Positions 1 through 9,606 of a stretch of DNA of 64,000 nucleotides are shown piece by piece. The stretch covers positions 5,002,501-5,066,500 of the forward strand of contig NZ_CP095053.1 of assembly GCF_022921095.1 (NCBI RefSeq), read 5' to 3'. Numbering within the stretch: the first letter of the stretch is position 1; every line of letters begins with the position of its first letter. The translations under genes and the position numbers were made by a program. The notes under the pieces are model-generated. The model was not told the origin of the DNA. It worked only from the letters and a program-made list of their open reading frames with translations, and made no database searches. This DNA comes from Hymenobacter aerilatus. Lineage in GTDB: Bacteria > Bacteroidota > Bacteroidia > Cytophagales > Hymenobacteraceae.

Positions 1-328
1 TATTGCGAAGGGCATCGACGATGCGAAAAAGAACCTTGTGAAGGTGCCACTGTATAAGCATACGGTGCCACACGCAATGGAAGGTAAATACTCGGGTGGA
101 TTTGTATTAGTACAGCCAGCAGCTGCAGGTACTGGTGTAATTGCTGGTGGTGCTATGCGCGCTGTTTTTGAAAGTGCTGGCATCAAAGATGTGTTAGCAA
201 AATCAAAAGGCTCTTCCAACCCGCACAACGTAGTGAAGGCCACCTTTGACGCTTTAGCCAAAATGCGCGACCCGTTGCAGATTGCGCAGCAACGTGGTAT
301 TAGCCTTCAACAAGTATTTAACGGCTAA
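1..328 (+). CDS. rpsE: 30S ribosomal protein S5, C-terminal part
   Basis: The reading frame is open from base 2 to the stop at 326-328 and gives the last 108 residues of S5; the start lies upstream of the window. The conserved core is visible, including [11 protein letters not shown] and the segment [11 protein letters not shown]5 sits in the small subunit body near the decoding site and supports translational accuracy. The next gene, rpmD, begins 6 bases after the stop, as in the spc operon of most bacteria. Identification is secure from family knowledge and from gene order. Confidence 0.97.
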   Translation, partial: IAKGIDDAKKNLVKVPLYKHTVPHAMEGKYSGGFVLVQPAAAGTGVIAGGAMRAVFESAGIKDVLAKSKGSSNPHNVVKATFDALAKMRDPLQIAQQRGISLQQVFNG

Positions 329-334
329 GCAGAG

Positions 335-514
335 ATGACACAGATTAAAATCACCTTGGTGAAAAGCGTTATTGACCGCCCTGAGCGTCAGAAACGTACT
401 GTTCAGGCTCTTGGTCTGGGCAAAATAGGCAGCACAAAGGAAGTTGAAAATACTCCTCAAATTGCTGGTATGGTAGCTGCAGTACAGCACCTTGTAGAAG
501 TAACAGAACTCTAG
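335..514 (+). CDS. rpmD: 50S ribosomal protein L30
   Basis: A 59-residue protein (ATG at 335, stop at 512-514) whose length and sequence fit bacterial L30: it starts [13 protein letters not shown] and contains the typical [14 protein letters not shown] segment. L30 is a small, single-domain protein of the large subunit. It lies between S5 and L15, exactly where L30 is found in the spc operon. It is short but unmistakable. Confidence 0.95.
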   Translation: MTQIKITLVKSVIDRPERQKRTVQALGLGKIGSTKEVENTPQIAGMVAAVQHLVEVTEL

Positions 515-528
515 GTAGTAAGTCGAAT

Positions 529-978
529 ATGAATCTCAGCAATCTAAAGCCCGCTATTGGTGCTACCCGCAATGAAAAGCGTGTAGGTCGTGGTACGGGT
601 TCCGGCCGCGGCGGCACGTCGACGCGTGGTCATAAAGGTGCCAAGTCCCGTTCGGGTTATTCCAAGAAGTCGGGTTTTGAAGGTGGCCAAATGCCCCTGC
701 AGCGCCGAGTGCCTAAGTTTGGTTTCAAAAATATCAACCGTGTGGAATATAAGAGCATCAATTTGGATGTTCTAGCTTCACTCACTGAAAAAGACAGCAC
801 TATTTCTACTTTAGACGCTGCTTACTTCGTGAATGCTGGTTTGGTATCTAAAAACGCTAAGGTAAAGATTCTAGGCCGCGGTGAAATTACCAAAGCAGTA
901 GAAGTTCATGCTCATGCCTTCTCAAAATCGGCTGTTGAGGCCATTGAAAAGGCTGGAGGCAAAGCTGTGACGCTGTAA
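529..978 (+). CDS. rplO: 50S ribosomal protein L15
   Basis: 149 residues, the usual length for L15. The basic, glycine-rich N-terminal tail ([19 protein letters not shown], about residues 20-38) that threads into 23S rRNA is followed by the globular domain with [18 protein letters not shown]15 is a late-assembling protein of the large subunit. It lies 14 bases after rpmD and 13 bases before secY, so it is co-transcribed with them. Confidence 0.97.
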   Translation: MNLSNLKPAIGATRNEKRVGRGTGSGRGGTSTRGHKGAKSRSGYSKKSGFEGGQMPLQRRVPKFGFKNINRVEYKSINLDVLASLTEKDSTISTLDAAYFVNAGLVSKNAKVKILGRGEITKAVEVHAHAFSKSAVEAIEKAGGKAVTL

Positions 979-991
979 AGCATACTAAGCA

Positions 992-2308
992 ATGAAAAAG
1001 TTTATCGAGACGATAAAAAATATTTTCAAAATTGAGGATCTGAGAACTCGGATCCTCAATACTGTTTTTTTCATTGCTATCTATCGGCTAGGCTCTTATG
1101 TAGTTTTGCCAGGGGTAGACCCTACTCAGTTAAAACAGGGTGCTCAAGGCCTTTTCGGTATTCTAGACACTTTGTTGGGGGGAGCATTCAGTCATGCTTC
1201 CATCTTTGCACTCGGTATCATGCCTTATATTTCGGCATCTATCGTGTTGCAACTTTTGACTATCGCTGTTCCTTATTTTCAGAAATTACAGAAGGAAGGC
1301 GAGTCTGGTCGAAAGAAAATCAACCAGTACACTCGCTTCCTTACGATACCTATTGTGATGGCTCAATCAGTGGGTTTCATCGCAACTATCAATGCAGAAG
1401 CAATAACTAATCCTGGATTATTATTCACCATTACTACGATGGTAGTAATCACTGCGGGCACATTGTTCTGCATGTGGTTGGGTGAAAAGATTACCGATAA
1501 GGGCATTGGTAACGGCATTTCCATGATCATCATGATCGGGATTGTATCACGTCTGCCTGGTGCTTTGATTGGGGAAGCGGCAGCCAAGCGTATGCAAGGC
1601 TCTCTTATCTTCCTGATTGAACTCGTTGTGCTATTTTTAGTGGTGATGGCTGTTATTGTGTTGACTCAGGCTGTTCGCCGCATTCCAGTTCAGTACGCTA
1701 AGCAAATTGGTGGTACAACGCAATTGAATGCACAGCGTCAGTTCATCCCAATGAAGGTGAATGCAGCTGGTGTAATGCCTATCATTTTTGCGCAGTCATT
1801 GATGTTTGTTCCTGCTATTGTTGCATCAGTTTGGCAGAACGAAAGCGATACTGCAAGTTATATTGGGCTGAAATTTTCAGATTACACATCTTGGCAGTAT
1901 AACCTAGTTTTTGCTACTCTCATTATTGTCTTTACTTACTTCTACACTGCTATCAGCGTTAACCCTAACCAAATTGCAGATGATCTGAAGCGTAGTGGAG
2001 GTTTTGTTCCCGGTGTGAAGCCTGGACGAGATACCTCAGAATACATTGATGAAGTATTAACGCGGATTACACTGCCTGGTGCAGTAGCTCTTGCATTGAT
2101 TGCTATCTTCCCTGCTTTCGCTTTACTGCTAGGTGTAACGCGCCCCTTTTCAGCTTTCTATGGTGGTACGTCCCTCATTATTATGGTAGGGGTAGTATTG
2201 GACACCTTAAACCAGGTAGAAAGCTACTTACTCATGCAACGATATGATGGCATGATGAAAAGCGGAAAAGTACGAGGCCGGTCGCAGAATATCGCTTTGG
2301 CTTCTTAG
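992..2308 (+). CDS. secY: Protein translocase subunit SecY
   Basis: 438 residues with about ten hydrophobic segments, the normal size and topology of the SecYEG channel subunit in the inner membrane. Family landmarks are GIMPYISASIVLQLL near the first third, IGGTTQLNAQRQFIPMKVNAAGVMPIIFA in the middle region (given here only as a landmark around residues 240-268) and the C-terminal cytosolic end with RGRSQNIA. It works with SecA, encoded at 21079-24483 in this window. The gene is clearly more AT-rich than the downstream part of the window. As in other Bacteroidota, map follows directly and no adk gene lies between. Confidence 0.97.
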   Translation: MKKFIETIKNIFKIEDLRTRILNTVFFIAIYRLGSYVVLPGVDPTQLKQGAQGLFGILDTLLGGAFSHASIFALGIMPYISASIVLQLLTIAVPYFQKLQKEGESGRKKINQYTRFLTIPIVMAQSVGFIATINAEAITNPGLLFTITTMVVITAGTLFCMWLGEKITDKGIGNGISMIIMIGIVSRLPGALIGEAAAKRMQGSLIFLIELVVLFLVVMAVIVLTQAVRRIPVQYAKQIGGTTQLNAQRQFIPMKVNAAGVMPIIFAQSLMFVPAIVASVWQNESDTASYIGLKFSDYTSWQYNLVFATLIIVFTYFYTAISVNPNQIADDLKRSGGFVPGVKPGRDTSEYIDEVLTRITLPGAVALALIAIFPAFALLLGVTRPFSAFYGGTSLIIMVGVVLDTLNQVESYLLMQRYDGMMKSGKVRGRSQNIALAS

Positions 2309-2313
2309 TTCTA

Positions 2314-3084
2314 ATGATAGTTTACAAAACAGAAGAAGAATTAGAGTTGATGAGAGCCAGTGCGAAAGTGCTGGCTCAAGCTCATGGAGAGGTAGCTAAG
2401 CTTATTAAAGAAGGTGTAACTACGCGGCAGCTGGACCAGCGTGCCGAGGAGTTCATCCGTGATAATGGTGGAATACCTTCTTTCAAGGGCTATAACGATT
2501 TTCCCTTTAGTCTCTGTATATCACCTAACTCAGTGGTAGTTCATGGTTTTCCAAGTGACTACACATTAAAGGACGGAGATATAATTTCTGTAGACGGCGG
2601 CGTTTTTCTTAATGGTTACCATTCCGATAGTGCTTACACTTACCCTGTAGGCAATGTTGCTCCTGAGATACTAGCGTTGTTACAGCGAACCAAGGAATCA
2701 CTTTATCTTGGTATTGAACAAGCAGTAGCTGGTAATCGAATGGGCGATATAAGCTATGCTGTACAACAGCATGTTGAAAAACAAGGTTACGGCGTAGTTA
2801 GAGAACTTGTGGGACATGGTGTGGGTAAAAAGCTACATGAACGTCCTGAGGTACCTAACTATGGTAAACGTGGTTCTGGCCTTAAGCTACAGACAGGCTT
2901 AGTTATTGCCATTGAGCCAATGGTCAATTTGGGTACCAAGCAAATTGTGCAAGAAAAGGATGGCTGGACTATCCGCACGAAGGATAAAATGCCTTCAGCG
3001 CACTTTGAGCACACAGTTGTTGTTAGAAAAGACAAAGCAGAGGTACTGACCTCCTTTGAGTACATAGAAAAAGCTTTACAATAG
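2314..3084 (+). CDS. map: Type I methionine aminopeptidase
   Basis: 256 residues, typical of type I enzymes that remove the initiator methionine from nascent proteins in the cytosol. The metal ligands can be placed at D94 and D105 ([15 protein letters not shown]), H168 ([10 protein letters not shown]), E201 (IAIEPMV) and E232 (HFEHTVVV); H77 is the conserved active-site histidine (VVHGFP). The gene starts 5 bases after secY and ends 4 bases before infA, so it is in the same transcript. Confidence 0.96.
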   Translation: MIVYKTEEELELMRASAKVLAQAHGEVAKLIKEGVTTRQLDQRAEEFIRDNGGIPSFKGYNDFPFSLCISPNSVVVHGFPSDYTLKDGDIISVDGGVFLNGYHSDSAYTYPVGNVAPEILALLQRTKESLYLGIEQAVAGNRMGDISYAVQQHVEKQGYGVVRELVGHGVGKKLHERPEVPNYGKRGSGLKLQTGLVIAIEPMVNLGTKQIVQEKDGWTIRTKDKMPSAHFEHTVVVRKDKAEVLTSFEYIEKALQ

Positions 3085-3088
3085 CCAC

Positions 3089-3307
3089 ATGGCAAAACAA
3101 TCCTCCATTGAGCAGGACGGAGTCATTCTGGAAGCACTATCCAACGCCATGTTCCGCGTGGAATTGGAAAACGGTCACCAGCTTATTGCCCACATCTCGG
3201 GTAAAATGCGGATGCACTACATTAAAATTCTGCCAGGGGATAAGGTGAAGTTGGAAATGTCTCCTTACGACCTGTCGAAAGGTAGAATCGTTTACCGTTA
3301 TAAATAA
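3089..3307 (+). CDS. infA: Translation initiation factor IF-1
   Basis: 72 residues, the standard length of IF-1, a single OB-fold protein that binds the ribosomal A site and helps IF2 and IF3 during initiation. The motif [19 protein letters not shown] and the ending GRIVYRYK are characteristic. It follows map by 4 bases. A 110-base gap with a promoter-like box separates it from rpmJ, so transcription may be topped up there. Confidence 0.97.
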   Translation: MAKQSSIEQDGVILEALSNAMFRVELENGHQLIAHISGKMRMHYIKILPGDKVKLEMSPYDLSKGRIVYRYK

Positions 3308-3341
3308 GGGTCTTAGAGACTCAGAATTTCAGGAAGTTGTG

Positions 3342-3349
3342 TACTTTTG
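3342..3349 (+). promoter_or_regulatory. Bacteroidota -7 promoter box (TACTTTTG) before rpmJ
   Basis: TACTTTTG matches the Bacteroidota -7 consensus TAnnTTTG and is followed by CACC. It lies in the infA-rpmJ gap, 68 bases before the rpmJ start. I see no good TTTG at the -33 position. Inference: an internal promoter driving rpmJ-rpsM-rpsK-rpsD-rpoA-rplQ. Confidence 0.55.
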
Positions 3350-3417
3350 CACCACTTTTCCAGAATTCGGGGTCTTTCTAAGGCCTCATGTCTCATAGAC
3401 CCTAAGTTTCCAAACTC

Positions 3418-3534
3418 ATGAAAGTCAAAGCGTCCGTAAAGAAACGTAGCGCTGACTGTAAAGTGATTCGCCGCAAAGGCAAGCTTTACGTCATCAACAA
3501 AAAAAACCCGCGTTATAAGCAGCGGCAAGGTTAA
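3418..3534 (+). CDS. rpmJ: 50S ribosomal protein L36 (zinc-free type)
   Basis: A 38-residue protein beginning [15 protein letters not shown] and ending PRYKQRQG, the size and sequence of L36. In zinc-binding L36 the ligands are Cys11, Cys14, Cys27 and His33; here these positions are Ser, Cys, Asn and Tyr, so this is the zinc-independent form. The gene lies between infA and rpsM as in most bacteria. Confidence 0.95.
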   Translation: MKVKASVKKRSADCKVIRRKGKLYVINKKNPRYKQRQG

Positions 3535-3552
3535 GCACTCAGATCCTACAAC

Positions 3553-3930
3553 ATGGCTCGTATTGCAGGGGTAGATATCCCGGACAACAAGCGGGGCGAA
3601 ATCGCCCTGACGTATATTTTCGGCATCGGCCGTCCTTCCGCTCAACAGATACTGACTAAAGCTGGCATTTCGCTGGACAAGAAGGTAAAAGACTGGACTG
3701 AGGACGAAGCTGGCGAAATCCGTAGCATCATTGCTTCCGAGTACAAAACGGAAGGTGTGTTACGCTCGGAAGTGCAACTGAACATCAAGCGTTTGATGGA
3801 TATTGGTTGCTATCGTGGTCTACGTCACCGTAAAGGCTTGCCGGTTCGTGGTCAGCGTACCAAGAATAACTCGCGTACTCGTAAGGGTAAACGTAAAACG
3901 GTTGCCAATAAGAAAAAGGCTACTAAATAA
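3553..3930 (+). CDS. rpsM: 30S ribosomal protein S13
   Basis: 125 residues; begins [20 protein letters not shown] and carries the helix-hairpin segment around [14 protein letters not shown] and the basic tail [19 protein letters not shown] that contacts the P-site tRNA and the subunit bridge. It is 18 bases after rpmJ. Length and sequence are normal for the family. Confidence 0.97.
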   Translation: MARIAGVDIPDNKRGEIALTYIFGIGRPSAQQILTKAGISLDKKVKDWTEDEAGEIRSIIASEYKTEGVLRSEVQLNIKRLMDIGCYRGLRHRKGLPVRGQRTKNNSRTRKGKRKTVANKKKATK

Positions 3931-4000
3931 CTAGTAGCGGAAATCGGAGCTAGCGACAGTAGATAGCTTCAACACCTTCCGCATATTTTGCGATAACCAA

Positions 4001-4393
4001 ATGGCACAAAAGAGAAAAGACAAAGCCAAGAAGCGCGTTGTCCAGGTTGAACAGACCGGCCAAGTACATATTAAGGCTTCGTTCAATAATATCATCATCT
4101 CCATCACTAACAATAATGGCCAAGTAATTTCTTGGGCATCAGCTGGTAAGATGGGATTCCGTGGTTCGAAGAAGAACACTCCTTATGCTGCTCAAATGGC
4201 AGCTACGGATTGCGGCAAAGTAGCTCATGACTTGGGCATGCGTAAAGCCGAAGTATTCGTAAAAGGTCCGGGTTCGGGCCGGGAGTCGGCTATTCGTACC
4301 ATCCAGAACGTGGGTATTGAGGTGACGACCATCCGCGACGTGACGCCGCTGCCCCACAACGGCTGCCGTCCTCCTAAACGTCGTCGCGTCTGA
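4001..4393 (+). CDS. rpsK: 30S ribosomal protein S11
   Basis: 130 residues with the S11 hallmarks [23 protein letters not shown] and, at the C-terminus, [22 protein letters not shown]; these are the parts that line the platform of the small subunit near the E site. The gene follows rpsM after 70 bases and precedes rpsD after a 140-base leader. Confidence 0.97.
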   Translation: MAQKRKDKAKKRVVQVEQTGQVHIKASFNNIIISITNNNGQVISWASAGKMGFRGSKKNTPYAAQMAATDCGKVAHDLGMRKAEVFVKGPGSGRESAIRTIQNVGIEVTTIRDVTPLPHNGCRPPKRRRV

Positions 4394-4436
4394 TATAATG
4401 AACTGGCAGCTGACGCTTGGCGTTGGTTTGCCCTCC

Positions 4437-4495
4437 GTGTCGGGTTTCTGATGCAGCCTTTCACCCCTGCAAGGCACATTCGAGAGGCCCGACAC
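4437..4495 (+). promoter_or_regulatory. Structured leader upstream of rpsD
   Basis: The 140-base rpsK-rpsD spacer is GC-rich and folds: GTGTCGGG (4437-4444) can pair with CCCGACAC (4488-4495), and the enclosed part holds a smaller GCAG/CTGC stem. S4 is a classical autoregulator of its own operon in other bacteria, so an S4-binding mRNA leader is a reasonable inference, but the fold was drawn by eye only. Confidence 0.4.
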
Positions 4496-4533
4496 ACGCA
4501 GTTCAACCCCCAGTAAAACTCAATAACCCCGAA

Positions 4534-5139
4534 ATGGCACGTTATACCGGTCCTAAAACCAAAGTTGCCCGTCGCTTCAATGAGCCGATCTTCGGCCCAA
4601 GCAAGGCACTCAACAAGAAGAACTACCCCCCCGGCCAGCATGGTCGTGGCCGTCGCAAGAAGCAGTCGGAATACGCTATCCAGTTGATGGAGAAGCAGAA
4701 GGTGAAATACCTCTACGGCGTATTGGAAAAGCAGTTTGAAAACCTGTTTCACAAAGCTGCTACCCTCCCTGGCATCACAGGTGACAACCTGCTGGCTTTG
4801 CTAGAATCGCGTCTTGATAATACCGTTTATCGTTTCGGTATTGCTCCTACCCGTCGGGCTGCTCGTCAGCTAGTGCTGCACAAGCATATCACAGTGAACG
4901 GTGAAGTTGTGAATATCGCTTCATATAAACTACGCGCTGGCGATGTTGTGGGTGTTCGTGAAAAATCGAAGTCGCTGGAAGCTATTACCGATAGCTTGAG
5001 CGTACGCAATGCACGCCAGTTCTCGTGGCTGGAGTGGGATGGCAAGGAGATGGTAGGCAAATTTCTAAATGCTCCTTCCCGCGAACTGATTCCGGAGAAA
5101 ATTACTGAACAGCTTATTGTCGAGCTGTATTCGAAGTAG
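4534..5139 (+). CDS. rpsD: 30S ribosomal protein S4
   Basis: 201 residues from the ATG at 4534. The frame is open further upstream (to 4417), but those codons encode nothing like S4, and the true N-terminus [14 protein letters not shown] starts at 4534. The S4 RNA-binding domain is at about residues 90-155 ([33 protein letters not shown]). S4 nucleates 16S rRNA assembly. This S4 lacks the N-terminal zinc cysteines found in some species. Confidence 0.96.
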   Translation: MARYTGPKTKVARRFNEPIFGPSKALNKKNYPPGQHGRGRRKKQSEYAIQLMEKQKVKYLYGVLEKQFENLFHKAATLPGITGDNLLALLESRLDNTVYRFGIAPTRRAARQLVLHKHITVNGEVVNIASYKLRAGDVVGVREKSKSLEAITDSLSVRNARQFSWLEWDGKEMVGKFLNAPSRELIPEKITEQLIVELYSK

Positions 5140-5144
5140 TAACT

Positions 5145-5264
5145 GCCCTAGCTGCGGCTGGGGCGTTCATTCGATTTTCTTCGTTGTATTTAATGGATTT
5201 GAGTACTGAGTAGTAGGTAGCAGGACGTAAACAGTTTGTTTGTGGTCTTGCTACCTACTACTCA
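5145..5264 (+). promoter_or_regulatory. Stem-loops in the rpsD-rpoA spacer
   Basis: Two hairpins lie here. A short one pairs 5145-5152 with 5157-5164. A long one pairs 5207-5226 with 5245-5264 (20-base arms with a single G-U pair, 18-base loop) and ends 26 bases before the rpoA start. No U-run follows the long stem, so it is unlikely to be a simple terminator; an mRNA leader or RNase processing site is the inference. Confidence 0.5.
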
Positions 5265-5290
5265 TACACACTACATATAAAGCCCCACTT

Positions 5291-6280
5291 ATGTCAATCT
5301 TAGCTTTTCAAATGCCGGAAAAGGTCGTGATGGAGAAATCAGACGACTTTTACGGAACGTTTGAATTCAAACCGCTGGAGAAAGGCTACGGCGTCACGAT
5401 CGGCAACGCTCTGCGCCGCATCCTGCTGTCGTCGCTGGAGGGCTATGCCATCACGTCGGTACGTACCAGCAGCGTTCTGCACGAGTTTATGACTATTGAA
5501 GGTGTGATTGAGGATATGTCCGAAATCATTCTGAACCTGAAACAGGTTCGCTTCAAAAAGGTGAGCGACGCCATTGAGGATAAAATCACGGTGCGCATCA
5601 AAGGTCAGGAAACTTTCTCGGCGGGTGATATTAATAACTTCACCAGCGGTTTCCAGGTCCTAAATCCGGATCTGGTGATTTGCCACGTTGATCCGGGTAC
5701 GGAACTCGAGTTTGAGTTCACGATTCAGAAAGGCCGTGGTTATGTGCCAGCTGAGGAAAACAAACCAACTGACCAGGTTTTCGGCCAGATTGCTATTGAT
5801 GCGATTTTCACGCCTATCAAAAACGTGAAATATAGCATCGAGAATACCCGTGTAGAACAGAAAACGGACTACGAGCGTTTGTTGGTTGAGATTCAGACCG
5901 ATGGCTCTATCCATCCGGAGGAAGCGTTGAAAGGCGCTGCCAACATTTTGATCCAGCATTTCATGCTGTTTTCTGACAATACAATGACTTTCGAATCGGC
6001 TAAGCCTGAGGAAGAAGAAACTGTAGATGAGGAGACGCTGCATATGCGCAAGGTTCTGAAGACGCCATTGGCAGACATGGACCTAAGCGTACGTGCTTAC
6101 AATTGCCTCAAGGCCGCTGACATCAAAACGCTAGGCGATTTGGTGCAGCTGGACATGAGTGACATGATGAAGTTCCGCAACTTCGGTAAGAAATCGTTGA
6201 CAGAATTGGAAAACCTCGTAGAGGAGAAAGGTCTGACCTTTGGGATGGATCTTGGCAAATATCGCCTCGACGAAGATTAG
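5291..6280 (+). CDS. rpoA: RNA polymerase subunit alpha
   Basis: 329 residues from ATG 5291 ([20 protein letters not shown]); the upstream in-frame codons to 5240 fall in the hairpin spacer and are not family-like. The N-terminal dimerisation domain shows [20 protein letters not shown] and the C-terminal DNA-contacting domain, after the acidic linker around residue 240, shows [20 protein letters not shown] and [17 protein letters not shown]. Alpha nucleates core enzyme assembly. Position between rpsD and rplQ is canonical. Confidence 0.97.
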   Translation: MSILAFQMPEKVVMEKSDDFYGTFEFKPLEKGYGVTIGNALRRILLSSLEGYAITSVRTSSVLHEFMTIEGVIEDMSEIILNLKQVRFKKVSDAIEDKITVRIKGQETFSAGDINNFTSGFQVLNPDLVICHVDPGTELEFEFTIQKGRGYVPAEENKPTDQVFGQIAIDAIFTPIKNVKYSIENTRVEQKTDYERLLVEIQTDGSIHPEEALKGAANILIQHFMLFSDNTMTFESAKPEEEETVDEETLHMRKVLKTPLADMDLSVRAYNCLKAADIKTLGDLVQLDMSDMMKFRNFGKKSLTELENLVEEKGLTFGMDLGKYRLDED

Positions 6281-6288
6281 TATTGAAT

Positions 6289-6355
6289 AGCCGAATGGCT
6301 GAACTGCTGCATGGTTGCTCAATGAGCATACCACCAACGGTTCGGCCATTCGGCT
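6289..6355 (+). promoter_or_regulatory. Large stem-loop in the rpoA-rplQ spacer
   Basis: AGCCGAATGGCTGAAC (6289-6304) pairs with GTTCGGCCATTCGGCT (6340-6355), 16 base pairs with one G-U, and the 35-base interior contains a further GCTC/GAGC hairpin. It starts 8 bases after the rpoA stop. A T-run occurs only about 20 bases later (6379-6385). It may be a partial terminator or a leader controlling rplQ. Confidence 0.5.
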
Positions 6356-6482
6356 GTTTACTTGTTACAGAACACACTTTTTTTAACCAGTGAGCCCTGA
6401 GGGACGTCGGTACTAATGTGGAGGCAGCAACACTGCTTACCCGCCGTGGCCGGCATCCGCAAGCTTACATTTTCTCTTTTTT

Positions 6483-7076
6483 ATGCGTCACGGTAAATCC
6501 ATCAACCACCTGGGTCGTACTACGTCCCACCGCAACGCGATGCTGTCGAACATGGCAGTTTCGCTGATTCAGTACAAGCGTTTGACTACGACGGTAGCCA
6601 AAGCAAAGGCACTGCGCCAGTTCGTAGAGCCGTTGCTGACTAAAGCCAAAAACGACACGACGCACTCCCGCCGTACTGTATTTGCTACTCTGCAAAACAA
6701 AGAAGCCATCAAAGAACTGTTCGGCGATGTAGCTGCTAAGATTGGTAGCCGTCCCGGTGGTTACACTCGCATCATTAAGCTGAGCCAGAACCGTCTGGGT
6801 GATAATGCTGAAGTGTGCATCATCGAGCTGGTTGACTACAACGAAACGCTGTTGGAAGCTAAGAATGCTGGTGAAGCAAAAACTACTACCCGTCGTTCGC
6901 GTCGTGGTGGCAAGAAGGCTGCTGACGCAACTAGCGCTACCGAAGTAAGCAGCGAAGCTGTTGCTCCGAATGCTACCGTTGAGGTATCAGCTCCCGAAGA
7001 TACCCCCACTACTACTGTGCAAGAAGGCGAAAGCCGCGAAGAAGCACAGCAGCGTGACGAAGAAGCTGCTTCGTAA
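6483..7076 (+). CDS. rplQ: 50S ribosomal protein L17 with acidic C-terminal tail
   Basis: 197 residues. Residues 1 to about 120 are standard L17 ([57 protein letters not shown]). After a basic patch ([12 protein letters not shown], about 137-148) comes a low-complexity tail of about 50 residues rich in Ala, Thr, Val and Glu, ending [12 protein letters not shown]. Many L17 proteins are about 120-130 residues, so the tail is an extension, seen in other Bacteroidota as I recall. Last gene of the ribosomal operon; a terminator follows. Confidence 0.96.
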   Translation: MRHGKSINHLGRTTSHRNAMLSNMAVSLIQYKRLTTTVAKAKALRQFVEPLLTKAKNDTTHSRRTVFATLQNKEAIKELFGDVAAKIGSRPGGYTRIIKLSQNRLGDNAEVCIIELVDYNETLLEAKNAGEAKTTTRRSRRGGKKAADATSATEVSSEAVAPNATVEVSAPEDTPTTTVQEGESREEAQQRDEEAAS

Positions 7077-7093
7077 GCAACTACTTCGAAATG

Positions 7094-7124
7094 AAAAGGA
7101 CTGGCATCAAGCCAGTCCTTTTTT
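7094..7124 (+). terminator. Rho-independent terminator after rplQ
   Basis: A 12-base perfect stem (7094-7105 with 7111-7122), loop ATCAA, runs directly into a T-tract. It closes the ribosomal protein operon. Confidence 0.85.
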
Positions 7125-7139
7125 GTTGATAGTCTATAA

Positions 7140-8546
<1,407 letters not shown>

Positions 8547-8583
8547 AGCAGCGATTTTGCTGAATAGGCTGATAAAGAGAATG

Positions 8584-8618
8584 GCACCGTTGCTTTCGAG
8601 CGGCGGTGCTGTTTTTGT
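8584..8618 (+). terminator. Terminator after eno
   Basis: Stem 8584-8593 with 8600-8609 (ten pairs including two G-U), loop TTTCGA, followed by TGTTTTTG. Confidence 0.7.
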
Positions 8619-8700
8619 TGTGAGCGGTATCAACTGAAATCTTGATATTTGTGGTAGGTGCCCGCTCTATGAGGTTTCCTACCCTTACTGACCAGTTGCT

Positions 8701-9015
8701 ATGAGTTTACTTGACGTATTTCATCGTGTGCCGCGCTTTCTGCGCAGTTTCTACTTTCTGGCAGGGATGGGCTTTCTGGTGTGGATGTTCGTCTTCGATG
8801 CCAATGACTTGGTGAAGCAATATGATATGTATGCCAAATGGCGTGATCTGCAAACCGAGCGCGACTACTACCTCAAGAATATTGAGCAAGTGAAGCAAGA
8901 CCGCGCCGAGCTATTGAGCAGCCCCGAATTGCTGGAGAAGTTTGCTCGCGAAAAATACATCATGAAGCGGCCAGGAGAAGACGTGTTTATCTTAGTGCCA
9001 CAAGAAGACGAATAA
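8701..9015 (+). CDS. FtsB/DivIC-family septum formation initiator protein
   Basis: 104 residues with the family architecture: short cytosolic N-terminus, one membrane helix (about residues 14-31, FYFLAGMGFLVWMFVF), then a coiled coil (about 40-75) and the C-terminal motif SPELLEKFAREKYIMKRPGEDVFIL. FtsB/DivIC links FtsL and FtsQ in the divisome. It lies just downstream of eno, an arrangement also known for E. coli ftsB, which supports the call. Confidence 0.88.
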   Translation: MSLLDVFHRVPRFLRSFYFLAGMGFLVWMFVFDANDLVKQYDMYAKWRDLQTERDYYLKNIEQVKQDRAELLSSPELLEKFAREKYIMKRPGEDVFILVPQEDE

Positions 9016-9020
9016 GACGC

Positions 9021-9057
9021 AAAAGCCGGTGCTGCCCAACGCAGCACCGGCTTTTGC
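9021..9057 (+). terminator. Terminator after the FtsB/DivIC gene
   Basis: Perfect 15-base stem (9021-9035 with 9041-9055), loop CCAAC, with A-run before and T-run at the end of the stem. Confidence 0.85.
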
Positions 9058-9069
9058 AGTAACAGAGTC

Positions 9070-9525
9070 ATGATCTATTTTACCCAACAGCAGCGAGCAG
9101 CTTTTTTTACCTTTTTATTCATCGTCTGCGGCGGTTTACTATTGGCAGCAGGTCTGCCACCTAAAAAAACGTCGCAGGTGCAACTAACGCGAAAATTCCT
9201 GTTGACGGTGCTGCAAGGCAAATACCGTGATGCCTACCCACTCCTAACGTCTGAAACTCGACAACATCTGACAACTGCTCAGTTTCGCACGGATAGCCGG
9301 GTACTCTACGAGCATGGAAAGCGCTTTGGGCCACGCATCACGCTGTATAAGCTGGGATTTCGCTTCGGTGACGATCAGAAAGCGCATCCGTTCTACCAGT
9401 TTCACTTTGCCAGCGATACACTCCGTCCAAAGCCACAAGTGCTGCTAGACGTAAGCTTTCGTGACTCAACGGCTACTCAAGTGATGACATTTGGACTGGT
9501 ACCAGCGCCGCAAAAAAGAAAGTAA
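9070..9525 (+). CDS. Hypothetical protein with N-terminal membrane segment
   Basis: 151 residues. Residues 10-30 (AAFFTFLFIVCGGLLLAAGL) form a membrane anchor or uncleaved signal, followed by a small soluble domain with FLLTVLQGKYRDAYPLLT, a pattern like NTF2-type or DUF3887-type domains that start with a long helix. The rest ends in a predicted beta-rich part (VLLDVSFRDSTATQVMTFGLV). I do not recognise a specific family. It faces hscA across a long hairpin. Confidence 0.7.
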   Translation: MIYFTQQQRAAFFTFLFIVCGGLLLAAGLPPKKTSQVQLTRKFLLTVLQGKYRDAYPLLTSETRQHLTTAQFRTDSRVLYEHGKRFGPRITLYKLGFRFGDDQKAHPFYQFHFASDTLRPKPQVLLDVSFRDSTATQVMTFGLVPAPQKRK

Positions 9526-9532
9526 AGCATTA

Positions 9533-9602
9533 CCTACCCTTCTAAATGCAGTGAAGGCCTTTATCACGTGAGAAAGGCCTTCACTGCATTTAGAAGGGTA
9601 GG
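9533..9602. terminator. Two-way terminator: 30-bp perfect inverted repeat
   Basis: Arms 9533-9562 and 9573-9602 are perfect reverse complements around the 10-base loop ATCACGTGAG. The element sits exactly between two convergent genes (9525 plus, 9607 minus). The arms start and end with the CCTACCC/GGGTAGG word that is frequent in this window. It is far longer than an ordinary terminator stem. Confidence 0.75.
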
Positions 9603-9606
9603 GTTT

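Noticed and set aside
4417-4533. N-terminal extension of S4
   Set aside because: The 39 codons before ATG 4534 fall in the structured leader and do not resemble S4.
5240-5290. N-terminal extension of RpoA
   Set aside because: The codons lie in the right arm of a hairpin; family N-termini start at MSILAFQ (5291).
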